A DNA stretch of 64,000 nt from Athripsodes cinereus (GCA_947579605.1 OX388316.1:14945290-15009289), one strand, 5' to 3'. Shown: positions 33,452 to 43,900, counted from the first letter of the stretch. Made by a program: numbers and translations. Notes: generated by a model from the sequence alone, not told the origin.

Positions 33452-35392
33452 CTATTTATCAGAGGGACTGTCATCCCAATGCACAGATCTCACAACTATC
33501 CGATCCATATGTCTTTTCCAGAGCTGATCAGTACCTTTGATTCTAATAAGAAAAGTTGTATTGCCTAATACCTTTTCAATTTTACCTATAACCATCTTTT
33601 CACTCCTGAGATCTTTGACAAGTACTGATGTACCCAAATTAAATTCCTTTTTCCTCCCCGAGACAAACTTCGAACCCCTGGAACTATCTTTATAAGTTTC
33701 CTTATTTACATACCTTTCCTCATATCTATACCTATTTAAACATTTACATCCATTGTTATTCCGCTTTTTCACTAAATTCTTAACTATATTCTCAATGTCT
33801 ATATTAAAATTAACCCAATAAAAATAACTTCTAACAAATGATTTCATTTTCCCAATAACTGAATAATTTTTACACAAATAATTTATCACAATACCTTTAA
33901 CTGATTCCGGAATAACAATTCTATCTCTGTAGAATAAATAATCCTTGTACACAGTCAAATGTTCCTTCACATTAAACAACTTCGCAATAGATTCATTTAA
34001 CTGTCTTTTGCACGGCCAATTATTTTTTTCCACATATTTAACAACTTTTTCCAATGTATAATCACTTTTACTTCTCTCTAAAATTAATTTCGAATTAAAA
34101 CTATTATTTTTATTTACAAAATCTAATTTTTGTTGTTTCACATTACACGCAAGCGATGCGTTCGCACTGAAATTCGGAATATTTTCAATGGGCTTACATG
34201 CAACAATATTGTTTAATTCACTGCCTTCCGTGCTATGTACTTTGTACCCTATATTATACCTACGCATAAAATCTGTACCCAGTATTATTTTATTCCCGCT
34301 CTCTGTTACAACAAATTTAATATTTTTTTCCATTCCATTATGATTTATTTTACAATGTTTAATACCTAACACATTCAAACTGTGCCCGCTATACGTAGAT
34401 AAATTAATTTCATCACACTTCTCTATTATATTATTTTCGTTGAATATTTCTTGCAATTTTTGAATAGATATACAGCTAATATTCGCTCCCGAATCTAAAA
34501 TACATTCAACATTTTTATTCTCAATTCTTACATTTAATTTTATAAAATCGTTTTCGGTGTCTTGCGAATTATAAATACCTTGTATCTTATAACAATTTTC
34601 ATTCAAATGCCCTTTAGATCTACATTTTCTACAAAAAAATTCTCTATTAAATTTACATTCACTTTTATAGTGATTTCCCTTACAAATAAAACATGAAACA
34701 TTTTTATTATGCTTATACCTACTCGTATTTACATTTGAATTTAACCTTGAAAATTTTGACGGTCGATTATTTTTCTTATAATCTGTATCTGTACTACTTG
34801 AACTACTGAAACTATTATTGTTTCGCCTGGAAATCTGGCTAATTTCCTCAAAATTTTCTACCTCTTTTTCTAATTTACTCTCTAGTATGTGCTCATAACT
34901 AGAAGCCAAAGCAACTGCTTCGTTCAAAGATACTTTATCTTTATCACATTTTAAAAATAACTGTTGTTTAATCTCTTTATTTCTAATTCCGATTATAAAC
35001 AAATCTTTTATATTACTTTCTAATCTAGTACCAAACTCACAATTTATACTTAATTCTCTTAATCTTAAGGCAAAATCTTTAACATTTTCCGAATGACCTT
35101 GAGTAGCCTTGAAAAAAATTTCACGCGATTCAAATACACTTTTTTCCTCTTTAAAATAACCATTAAATAACTGAATCAACTCTTTATAAGACTGTTTTTC
35201 CACAGAAGCTGGAAAACACAGATCAGACAGTAGCTTGAAACTGCCTTGGGACAACGATGTTATGAAGAAAGCACGCTTCTTCACATCAGTCCAACTTTCA
35301 TCATTTAATAGCAAGGCGTTCTCCCACCTTGTTCTGTAAGAAGGCCAACTCATTGTCTTGTGACAAAACGGCTCTAAACTTCTCGAAGTCAT
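33452..35392 (-). CDS. Gag-protease fused to integrase flanks, no polymerase
   Basis: An intact 646-residue frame. Residues 1-170: Gag capsid-like region (LEPFCHKTMSWPSYRTRWEN, AFFITSLSQGSFKLLSDLCF). Residues 185-230: Ser/Asn-rich linker. Two zinc knuckles: C234-C237-H241-C246, one residue short, and a canonical C254-C257-H262-C267. Aspartic protease with the active site ILDSGA at D300 and the flap-side/C-terminal ILGTD at 370-374. Then, with no reverse transcriptase or RNase H, the linker that normally precedes integrase (WP at 459-460, DRIVIPESVKG at 490-500) and the integrase N-terminal zinc region (KMKSFVRSYFYWVNFNIDIE), where both expected histidines are absent but the C-x-C-like GCKC is left. 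The catalytic D,D-35-E core is missing, and the integrase C-terminal domain follows (KEFNLGTSVLVKDL, QLWKRHMDRIV, 583-633). The product could form particles and mature them but cannot copy or integrate DNA. I infer at least two in-frame deletions. Confidence 0.92.
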   Translation of the reverse strand: MTSRSLEPFCHKTMSWPSYRTRWENALLLNDESWTDVKKRAFFITSLSQGSFKLLSDLCFPASVEKQSYKELIQLFNGYFKEEKSVFESREIFFKATQGHSENVKDFALRLRELSINCEFGTRLESNIKDLFIIGIRNKEIKQQLFLKCDKDKVSLNEAVALASSYEHILESKLEKEVENFEEISQISRRNNNSFSSSSSTDTDYKKNNRPSKFSRLNSNVNTSRYKHNKNVSCFICKGNHYKSECKFNREFFCRKCRSKGHLNENCYKIQGIYNSQDTENDFIKLNVRIENKNVECILDSGANISCISIQKLQEIFNENNIIEKCDEINLSTYSGHSLNVLGIKHCKINHNGMEKNIKFVVTESGNKIILGTDFMRRYNIGYKVHSTEGSELNNIVACKPIENIPNFSANASLACNVKQQKLDFVNKNNSFNSKLILERSKSDYTLEKVVKYVEKNNWPCKRQLNESIAKLFNVKEHLTVYKDYLFYRDRIVIPESVKGIVINYLCKNYSVIGKMKSFVRSYFYWVNFNIDIENIVKNLVKKRNNNGCKCLNRYRYEERYVNKETYKDSSRGSKFVSGRKKEFNLGTSVLVKDLRSEKMVIGKIEKVLGNTTFLIRIKGTDQLWKRHMDRIVVRSVHWDDSPSDK

Positions 35393-35564
35393 TTCGGAAA
35401 ATCACAGGCAAAAACAACTAAGAATAAAAAAGACTTAACTTATGAGAGACTCCTCCAATCGCCCCGGTCTTCTGGATTTCCTTGCAACCGCAATGGACTC
35501 CGCCTGGCTGACTTGCAAGACCTCTCCTCTCTCCTGGCTTCCTGGATCCACCAACTGGCTCCGC

Positions 35565-35810
35565 CTGGATGCTGGGTGACCCCTGTCTCCCACTGCTGCC
35601 TGCACCTTGCCTCAAACTGGCTCCTGAGACTTCCTGTCTCCCTGCTGCTACCTGCAACTTGTCCAACTGGCTCTTGAGACTCCTGTCTCCCTGCTGCTAC
35701 CTGCAACCTTGCCCAACTGGCTTCTGAGACTCCTGTCTCTTTGCTGCTACCTGCACTGCTGGCTAATCTGGCTTTGGAGACTCCTGCCTCCTTTCTACTC
35801 CTGTAGACTG
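35565..35810. repeat. 50-bp tandem repeat in the element leader
   Basis: AACTGGCTCCTGAGAC-type units recur at 35615, 35665, 35715 and, diverged, 35765: an exact 50-base spacing. Each carries CTCCTGTCTCCCTGCTGCTA. A related AACTGGCTCCGCCTGG lies at 35553. The region is much richer in G+C than its surroundings and lies between the primer-binding site and the Gag start. Two open frames on the minus strand cross it (35418-35666 and 35440-35706), but they look like repeat translations. Confidence 0.88.
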
Positions 35811-35899
35811 CCTTACAACTCTTTATTTCCGCGTACCGCCGACAAAACTTTCGGCGCGCAAAAAAAAGACTATTGTTGTATGTTTACGACAATTTTGAA

Positions 35900-35915
35900 C
35901 TACCGAACTGCGCCA
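35900..35915 (-). promoter_or_regulatory. Primer-binding site, tRNA-Ser type
   Basis: The minus strand reads TGGCGCAGTTCGGTAG, five bases after the 5' LTR end. It starts with the TGG that pairs with a tRNA CCA end. It differs by one extra T from the TGGCGCAGTCGGTAG primer site that I know for Drosophila 17.6/297 elements, assigned to tRNA-Ser. Confidence 0.85.
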
Positions 35916-35920
35916 CGTAT

Positions 35921-36220
35921 TGTATACTGGATCAAGTATAACAATATTAGGTTCTTTTTGAATAACGACACGTATTTTATATTTACACAATATATTCAAT
36001 AAATAATTCCTATTATAATTTGTCGAACACAATTTGTCAAAACACGCAGCCTAACAGTGCAAGTCAAGGTTCTATCAATTAATGAGCGCCGCTCTCCACA
36101 GGCGGCCAACCTATATAGACTACATAGTATTGCTACTCACTCATCATAACTACTGTTTACTTGAAAACAAGGTTCAAGGTTCAGTTAACCTGTACTGTGT
36201 ATCAAAGTCCAAACACTACA
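35921..36220 (-). repeat. 5' LTR of the gypsy element
   Basis: 300 bases. Appears identical to 32859-33158. TATA-like CTATATAG at 36111-36118 on the minus strand. Confidence 0.95.
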
Positions 36221-36234
36221 ATTTTTAATAATTT

Positions 36235-36446
36235 AACTTTGATATCCGACAAGGGCCGTCGGTTGATAGCATTAATTACAAAAATTGTTTGTTTTGCTAA
36301 CGTTTTTATTTATGGTCAACGAAAAGTTCGATAGGAGGGTGAACATACCTTTCATGCACCTTACACGAAAACATTAAAAAAAACTCCTCCAAAGCTTGAA
36401 GGACTTAAGAAATATGTTTATGGTGATATAAGTAAGTACGTTATTA
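36235..36446. other. Unassigned sequence
   Basis: Continuation of the interrupted tandem-repeat neighbourhood. Nothing recognised. Confidence 0.4.
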
Positions 36447-36479
36447 ATTCAGGATGGATGGCATACGTCATCGCTGAAT
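36447..36479 (+). repeat. Dispersed TTCAG...CTGAA hairpin motif, copy 3
   Basis: ATTCAGGATGGATGGCATAC then GTCATCGCTGAAT. The ends ATTCAG-GATG and CATC-G-CTGAAT can pair. The same motif lies at 40427, where an AT-rich tail ending in A-rich repeats follows; copies also lie at 9.8, 12.1 and 48.8 kb. Confidence 0.6.
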
Positions 36480-36671
36480 GTTAGCAAATTATTATATTTA
36501 TTACAAACCTACTTTCGTTTTATCCTATATGTTTGCAAACTTTTACATTGCATGTTTAAGGCGCTGAGTAAGGGCATTTTATTACCCCGATCGGGCGTTA
36601 CGAAGTCAAAATATTCCCCGCGCCGCCCCGCCTCTTGCGCCGACGTCCCGCCCCTTTTCTTTTGTCATAAG

Positions 36672-36949
36672 TCAGGGTAGGCGAAAAAAGGCAACTCCTT
36701 AAGAGAATCAGCCAACAACGAGCTAACTGGATTGGCCACAACATCAGGCACCCAGGACTACTCATCGCCATCGCGGAAGGTAAGACCGAGGGAACAAATG
36801 GCAGAGGCCGACCAAGAGACGCATATATGGACCAACTGAAGAGGGACATGAACTGTGGCTCATACGTAGAGCTTAAAAGACTGGCTGAGAATAGGGAGGA
36901 ATGGAGAAGAAAGACCAAACTCGTTGCAGACCAATCCAATGGATTGTAA
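36672..36949 (+). pseudogene. LINE family E C-terminal fragment
   Basis: Very close to 8098-8374 at the DNA level (GTCAGGGTAGGCGAAAAAAG against CCAGGGTAGGCGAAAAAAGG). Translates to RVGEKRQLLKRISQQRANWI, GHNIRHPGLLIAIAEGKTEG, GRGRPRDAYMDQLKRDMNCG and ends VADQSNGL with a natural stop. The 5' end is cut at the join with a GC-rich CCCCGCGCCGCCCCGCC segment at 36615-36655 whose origin is unclear. Confidence 0.85.
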
Positions 36950-37596
36950 CTAAATATATATAATAGATCCACAGATCTATGCATTTCTAAAGATATGCAT
37001 CTTGGCCTGCTTCTACCTGCTATGCTATCAATATTGTGAACACAGTATTACTTTATCTAATCTATATTTTCGCATTGGGCCAAACATCTATGAATGATGA
37101 AGATGTAATTCATAAGTGTGATGAAATATGTAGGCATATCAATACGAGTATATTATTTTACACAAATATATTTTTCATATTGCCGGAGAGATACTCTTCA
37201 AGGGCGTATGAATACTAACTGTATTTTCTAACGACGTAGGTAGACTTTTGTATTCTACCTACCTAGATATTGTCTTCACTTCAAACACTTATAGACGTGT
37301 GGCACTCTTTCGGATCTATAGTTATACCTAATATTCTCTTGTTATTCCGTCATCACACTCTCTACAAAGTAGCCTGGAATTCCGTACTCTCCGCTAGTAT
37401 GAAGGTATAAATTCCCTTATTCACTTTTCAGAATGAAATTGAAATTAAAAAATAAAACAATGGTTTTTAGGATCATAGTTTAAAATTATCTCAAAAAAGC
37501 AATTATGTTAAATCATATAGCATAATAAGTTGTTAGTATAGATACTTCTTTTTTCACTCGCTAACATTCCTTTTGATAACATGATAACTATACTAT
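36950..37596. other. Unassigned AT-rich sequence
   Basis: No supported feature. Confidence 0.5.
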
Positions 37597-37965
37597 ACCC
37601 TCACCCGTGTCCTAGGTGGGGTAGGCAGAGAGAACGGAGCGCCATATAGATCTATCCTCACACACTTCCTTCGCTTCCTCTACATTCATCCAGTTTCTCA
37701 TACATGCACGCCTATTTCTCTTACTCAGTACGCGCCCGTCCTTTAGAATTGATCCACGTACTCAAGCCACGTAGTTCTTGGACGTCCACGCTTTCTTACA
37801 CCCCTTCTTTCAGATAGATAGGCACATCCTCTTCGTCATCCTTTCATCGTGCATTCGCTCAACATGTCCAAACCATCGTAACTTATTTACAAGCATTATT
37901 CTATCCACAACATTCCTTTCGCATCCGCTCATTCTCCTAATAACCTCATTCTTCACTCTATTGAT
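37597..37965 (-). pseudogene. LINE family F C-terminal fragment
   Basis: The minus strand carries the family F end: counterparts of RRMxGCERNVVDRIMLVNKL, RWFGHVERMHDERM, ERRGVRKRGRPRTTWLEYVD, RACMRNWMNVEEAKEVCEDR and WRSVLSAYPT, with frameshifts and changes (for example the DQIL part lacks a base). It reaches further upstream than the 17.5-kb copy. Confidence 0.7.
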
Positions 37966-38204
37966 AACACAAGGAAGAAACAAGAATTCAAAGCAATTTT
38001 GCGTCTATGATTACCCTCTTTCCACGACATTCCTAACACTGTGATATCATATTCATACAGCCAGAGTACTATGAAAGATGGGTTTTTATGACTTTGGAAA
38101 ATTTGTGAGGGAAAAAACATAATTTCTTTTGACCTTTGATCTCCATTCAACATATCAATCATCTACGACATGTCCCAGGTATGATAGGTATTTATTTATT
38201 TGTT

Positions 38205-38475
38205 ATCATATATGCATATCGATTTCTCTTAGCCATCTCGCAACCGTCCTTCAGAATTTGATCCACATGATCAAGCCTCGTAGTTCTCGGAAGCATTTTT
38301 CATAGTGATCACATCTCCACAGCATTTGTTTCACTCTCAGTCTTTATCAACTTCCAAGTTTCGCTTGCATATATAGGTGTCGGTCCCAGAATGGTACCGG
38401 CCACTTTTCTTCTTTTGATGTCCTTATTGTATCTTCCATCCCTCGCAAGCAGACTTCCCAAATATACATACCTAC
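38205..38475 (-). pseudogene. Rearranged LINE family F fragment
   Basis: The minus strand reads YVYLGSLLARDGRYNKDIKR, RKVAGT, then jumps to ILGPTPIYASETWKLIKTES, ETNAVEM, and then directly to a segment like LDHVDQILKDGCEMAKRNR. About 30 codons (NGALRPIVSN...) and about 70 codons (RSLRR...) that are present in the 13.5-14.5-kb copy are missing here. It is an internally deleted mosaic. Confidence 0.65.
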
Positions 38476-38786
38476 TAATCAAATAACATAACAATAGTTT
38501 TGACAATATTCACCTGTCATATCACAATCCGCTATCATTTAGCATAATTAATCACAACAGCAAAATAACTAGGTGTACGAGTACCTGTATAGAAAATTGT
38601 GTATACACAAAATAATAATTAGCACTTTCAAGGAAATACGCTACTTTCTAGAATTCATCTACCTGATGGTCTTATATATAAACAAAGTAGGTATGTGTAA
38701 ATAATCTGTAAGTACCTATATTTTTTTCAAAAATACCATACTTTTAAATGGAGACTAACACCTACTTATTATCTAAAATTTAATTA

Positions 38787-39228
38787 TCATTATCATCGCC
38801 CTCAAAGCTCCTCTCGGGAGCACAGGGCAGAAACCAGCCTCCTCCAATCAGAGCGACTCTGCGTCAATTGCGTCACCTCTTCCTACGACATTCCCAACGC
38901 TCTGATGTCGTTGTTATAGGAATGGTGTATTGTGAAAGAGAGACGCCCGGGCCATCGGAACCCTTGCAGACGGAAGAACAGTGCTCTTTTTGGCCAATTA
39001 TCATTGAGCATTCTCAAAACATGACCCAGCCAGGACCATCGTCTCCTGTATCACGGAGATTACAGATCTCTGCTGGGCGCACAGCATCATTTGTGACATA
39101 TTCATACCTACATCTAAAACCCTCCCAAGGCACTATTGTTTTCAAAGCTTAGTATCTTCCGCTCTTGAGCCTTGGTTAGGTGCCAAGATTCACACCCATA
39201 CAATAAGCTTTTAATACTTCCTAAAGTT
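38787..39228 (-). pseudogene. LINE family D C-terminal fragment
   Basis: On the minus strand: LYGCESWHLTKAQERKILSF, broken frame, then the counterpart of RRWSWLGHVLRM, the RRPGRP-like stretch and the final RSEWRRLVSALCS region. DNA is close to the 47.9-kb copy from 38800 to 39065. Stops and indels throughout. TATCATTATCATC at the left is the tail. Confidence 0.72.
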
Positions 39229-40333
39229 ATTGCTATTCTCATATCTCCAAAATAATTATTTAAATATTTAAACAATAGAAGTACCTGCATTTTGGATAAT
39301 CCCCCAATTAAGAAATATGTAGATGAGTTACTTTTACCTTAGACAATAATTATATCATTATTGTGAGTGTTATAAATAATAATAATATTTACCGCACTGA
39401 ACAAAGCCTGCGAATTTACTAATTTATTTATCCATAAAATTTCTGCATTTATATAACTTAGGTACTTATAATTTCGTGCCTGTTTGGAAATAAACAAACT
39501 ATCATAGATATTCATAGATTAAGTACTTAATTTTTTTGCTTACTGCAAATCGTGGATGAAATAAAAGACATTGTTGATTAAAAAAAGCATATATATTTAT
39601 TTGTATAATAATTGTACAAAAAAATAAAGTTAAAATTTACAAAAAAATAAAAGTCATGTGACACATTCAAAAGGGCAGTTTAATCACAAATAAGTTAGGT
39701 CAATACAATACCAAAAACATGTAGAAAAAGAAATTAACATTAAACAAATTACTGTATTCCGTGAATTTACCTACACGAATATAAAAAAATTGTGCAAATG
39801 TATGTAAAAAATAATAATATTCGATTGAGCAATAAGCTATATTTAACCGAATTGAGAAAAAAATAGTTCAGTAATAAAATTATAATTCAGTTGAGAAAAG
39901 TTCAGAAATTTATATGATTTTCCATTTTTTTTATTGTTCTCCATATTTGATGCAGTTGTCTCAACGCATGGGATTGAAACGAAGTCTTTTTTAGATGTAT
40001 TGACTGATTCAGTAACCGCGTTAGTCCTAAAATAAAGTACATAGGTAGGTGTAATACAATAATTGTAAGTAATAAAATAATAATAGTCGATTATATTATT
40101 AAGAATAATAATGAGAGATTCTCAATGTATAGCACTAAATATTATTTACGATCTTTCACACTAAACCTTTTGTTCAATATAATAACCTTTTCAGGTAGCT
40201 AGATAATCCACTGAAAACATTGATCTTTCCATAACAGAACAGAAAGGTATTTTATAACAAAATTTCTAAGCATACCTATGAGACATTCATCACACAAAAA
40301 AAAAATATTGATTGCATTACTAAATTAATACTA
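39229..40333. other. Unassigned AT-rich sequence
   Basis: No supported feature. Confidence 0.5.
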
Positions 40334-40377
40334 CTATACCATTACGGCATATTCCACAAGTGCGGTAGCCAGCAGAC
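40334..40377 (-). repeat. Dispersed CCCACTTGTGGG motif, copy 4
   Basis: Minus strand GTCTGCTGGCTACCGCACTT then GTGGAATATGCCGTAATGG. It includes the CTGGCTAC extension. Confidence 0.55.
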
Positions 40378-40426
40378 CAGTCATGTGTGTAATAGACATG
40401 TAAACTGTTTTCTCTTTAATTAAGAC

Positions 40427-40603
40427 ATTCAGGATGGATGGCAAACCTCATCGCTGAATAATGCTTTTATTTTTTCGAACACCTATGTGACTATAAATTT
40501 TTGCTGGTTTATGTGCCGATTTTTTTTTTATCTATTTGTATTACCTATGTATTGTAATAACTGTATGTTTGCGTAAACTATAAAATAAAAATAAAAAAAA
40601 ATA
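40427..40603 (+). mobile_element. Probable retroelement 3' end with TTCAG...CTGAA motif
   Basis: Starts with the 33-base hairpin motif (40427-40459) and ends in AAAATAAAAATAAAAAAAA. A structured motif followed by an AT-rich stretch and an A-rich tail looks like a LINE 3' untranslated end. No coding part is left. Confidence 0.45.
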
Positions 40604-40833
40604 ACAACCGATGTGAATGTAAATAGTATGAACATACCTACTCCTAATAATACATCTGATGTTTAGGTATATCTTATAATTATTAGTTATGCTGTAGGTA
40701 TGTAATAGGTACTTTTCTAAACAAAATTGCTAGTACAGCTAGTGAACTTATTTCTTTGAAGCAGTTTCTTTCATTCAACCAGGACCGTCCTCTACTTAGA
40801 CTGAATACCAGAGCATATTACTTGAGAAAAAAT

Positions 40834-40910
40834 CTATAACCCAACCGGGAATCGAACCCGGTACCTCGTATATGGAAGGATAGTGCATTGACTACTACAC
40901 CACCGAGGTA
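40834..40910 (-). repeat. tRNA-like SINE head, family C
   Basis: On the minus strand TACCTCGGTGGTGTAGTAGT (A-box region) and B box CCGGGTTCGATTCCCGG with a perfect 5-bp T stem. The 5' ACCTCGG and 3' TTGGGTT sides cannot form an acceptor stem, so this is not a working tRNA gene. It is most likely the head of a tRNA-derived SINE. Confidence 0.55.
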
Positions 40911-43900
40911 TATGAATTATAATAATTATGTTTAGACACCATTCGCTTATATGAGGACACAGTGTGATAGGATGGATAGAATATGATATCTACGTAGCAC
41001 AAAATACGGAAGGTAAATAAATGCATAGGGAAGCATAATACAAATATATAGAGATAGATATTTGATTATTTTTTTATTACAGGAAATTTTTTTTTAATTA
41101 ATTACATGACGTGGTAATTAAAAGAAAAAGAATATTGCATAAAATTATTGGAAGGTACTCACATAATTTTCCTTTGGTATAATATTTTTTTCTAAAATCT
41201 TTCATCTTTTTCTTTTCTTTCCAGAAAATAGTATATTCTTATTTTCCATCGTGTTTGAAGGTCCACAACTAAAACAAAATTATTTCATTCTATAGAAAAC
41301 GTATGTCTGTTCTATATTATATTATTCTATGAATGTTTATGCACATAGGTATTCTTACTCTCAAAGGGTCGAAATTACATAAAGTGTAAATTTATAATGA
41401 AATACAATAAAATATCACTTACCAACTGTTCCTTTGATGAATTTGAGATGAAAAATTACTTAAATAATATAAAAATAATTAATTAAACAAACAAAATTTT
41501 CTTCAAAACACACTAAAACTTTTGACATAGATTCCACGTCCGAACGCTTCGAGAAACGAGGCGTGACTAAAGAGATGTAAACGAAAGTCTCAAATTTAGT
41601 GTGAGAGTGCACGTCTTCATGGTTTAAAATCCCGCGCGGCGCGAACAGTGGGCTGGATTCACGAGTTTCAATAAATACGTAAAACACGGTTTTTGCTCAT
41701 TTAAAAAATAAGTAAAAAAAAAACGAAAAAACTGTCTAGCAAAATACAAGGTATTTTAAATGATCTTTCATTTAAAAAAATAAATATGTTTCTAAGTCTC
41801 ATGATGTTCGAGTTATGCATAGAAAATCGGAGAAAACAGGTACTTTTTAAAAATTTATTACGTAAAAATTACACAAAATATAAAAAAGTTATCTAGTAAT
41901 GTCTTTTGCAAAAGGATGAAATAATATTATATATTTTTTTGGAACACGTCACTTTAATAATTACGGCGTGGTTTGACGGCGAAATGTCCAAAATGGCCTT
42001 ACTCATAGCCTTAATGGTTTACAATATACACACTTTAACATCGACCAAACTTACATACTCACACAGTTGCACCCTTATATTATGGACTTATACACTTCGG
42101 TATCCAAGAACTTTTACCTTTTGAATACCTACATACAGACAGAAGCACATAAAGGAAGTTACTGTATAAGTGCCTTCTTTGGTAATTCTATAAACACTAA
42201 ATGCAATTTTTGGCTTCCACATATCCACATAATATTTTGTTTGAGTTTGGAACAAATTGGTAATAAACCTAATAATTATCTTTTGCGTTTTCAAAATAAG
42301 CTCCCACATAAATGTTTTATTTCGTTAAATTTTACATTGGCAATTTTTTTATTTTAATGTAGGTATATGCAAATAAACTTTTATAAAAAGCGTTCCTGTA
42401 TTTGAAAAAAGCATTTGTAACACACCGTTAATACATATATAATACATAATACACAACAATACGAGTCATGTGTGAAATGATTCTTCAAACATATTTATTT
42501 TTCGACAGATTAGCGGAATCGGAAATCCTTTCAATTAGTTTTTATTCTCCTATTACTTTCTGAGTAGATAAAAGTGGATTAAGGTGGTGAACTAATTTCC
42601 TTCAATTACAGTTGTAGGTACAAGTGTATGTAATATTCAAGATATTGGCAAATGCGAGTAAGTACTTATAATTTCTATCTTGAAACTTTAATCTTTCAGT
42701 TGCAATGCAACGCAATAAGTAATCTAAGTTTGCTACATTAATGTAAGGGAGGAAATGTATTGCACTATTACAATAACATCATTACCATAGAGCATACCTC
42801 AAGCGAACATAGTTAAATATTATTAAAGAGTAATTGTGGCGTAATTAATATCAGAGTTTCTATACCCATACACTGTTCTCTCTCCTCCCCTACCACCTCT
42901 CTGCCTAGCCTAAACAATAATAATAAAGCACCACTTACTCCTCACTCACATTTGAAATAGAATTATAACGTTGAACGTTGGATAAGTTTAGTGTTGCATG
43001 CATGAAAAGATTTTCTGTTTGGAAATGAATGCGCTGAAAGCGAGAAGTTTTATGGTGTATTGTGTGTTGATTTAAATTACTATTAATATTGAATTGTGGA
43101 CATAATTCAAATAATTTAATAAATGTTTTATGTAGCGGTTCTAAATAACATTATTAAAAATCGTCATAGTTAAATCATTTAACGTTACAAACTTATATTT
43201 TTTGTACAAATAATTTGTTTTTATAATAAACTTCATCAAACTTCAAAAGGTTTGTATCTTTCCAAAGTACATTGAGTGTCTAATGTATGTAGAATGTAGA
43301 TATGATTTACTATCTAGAAAAATAACACATTTCTATCAATGCACATACTTATGTATAGGTAAAATACTTGTATACACAAATTTGATATGACAACGTTCTG
43401 TAGTAATTAATCCTTAATGTATGTAATCCTGTAACTAAATCACTCGCACACGAGTGGAATGCCTTAATAAGAATATAATAGAATAGAATCATATAAAATT
43501 TTCGATTTCTGACATATTAAGTATGTACAGTCACTTGGTAATATTTAAATCTTTTTTCATTGCTTTAGCTTCTAAGCTTTAGTGACCAATAAGTGAATTT
43601 CTTGTAAGGATCATTCATATTTATTTCCAGGTACAAAGAGAGATCTATATTTAAAAGTTTAATGAAATTTCATATAGGAAGTCTAAACATAACACCTAAA
43701 GCTGCGTGTTTATGTATCTGTTTACAAACAAAATATTGTTTGAGATTCTACTAAAAATGTAAGTGTATTTGGTTAAGCTGATTAACTGGACACCTCTGGT
43801 AACACGTATCACTAATAACAAGTGATCACAAAAGTCTGGATATAAAAAATAAAATGAATTTGAATACGGTGCACGATCTATAACACTATATTGTACACGC

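Larger units (their letters stand above)
32859..36220 (-). mobile_element. Ty3/gypsy LTR retrotransposon, pol-deleted, recent insertion
   Basis: A complete element on the minus strand. The LTRs (32859-33158 and 35921-36220) are 300 bases each, begin TG and end CA in element orientation, and look identical by eye, which means a recent insertion. Order on the minus strand: 5' LTR, five bases, primer-binding site, leader with a 50-bp tandem repeat, one 646-codon frame, ~290-base 3' untranslated part, polypurine tract, 3' LTR. ATTTTTA flanks both sides (32851-32857 and 36221-36227), one base away from the left LTR. The internal region is only 2762 bases; autonomous gypsy elements usually have about 4.5-6 kb. 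The missing part is the reverse transcriptase, RNase H and integrase core. Confidence 0.93.

Noticed and set aside
35418..35706. Two minus-strand frames of 82 and 88 codons rich in Gln and Gly
   Set aside because: They translate the 50-bp tandem repeat of the retroelement leader.
38868..39152. 94-codon plus-strand frame
   Set aside because: Antisense to the LINE family D fragment.
40834..40910. A tRNA gene
   Set aside because: The T stem and B box are good, but the 5' and 3' ends cannot pair as an acceptor stem, so a SINE head is more likely.
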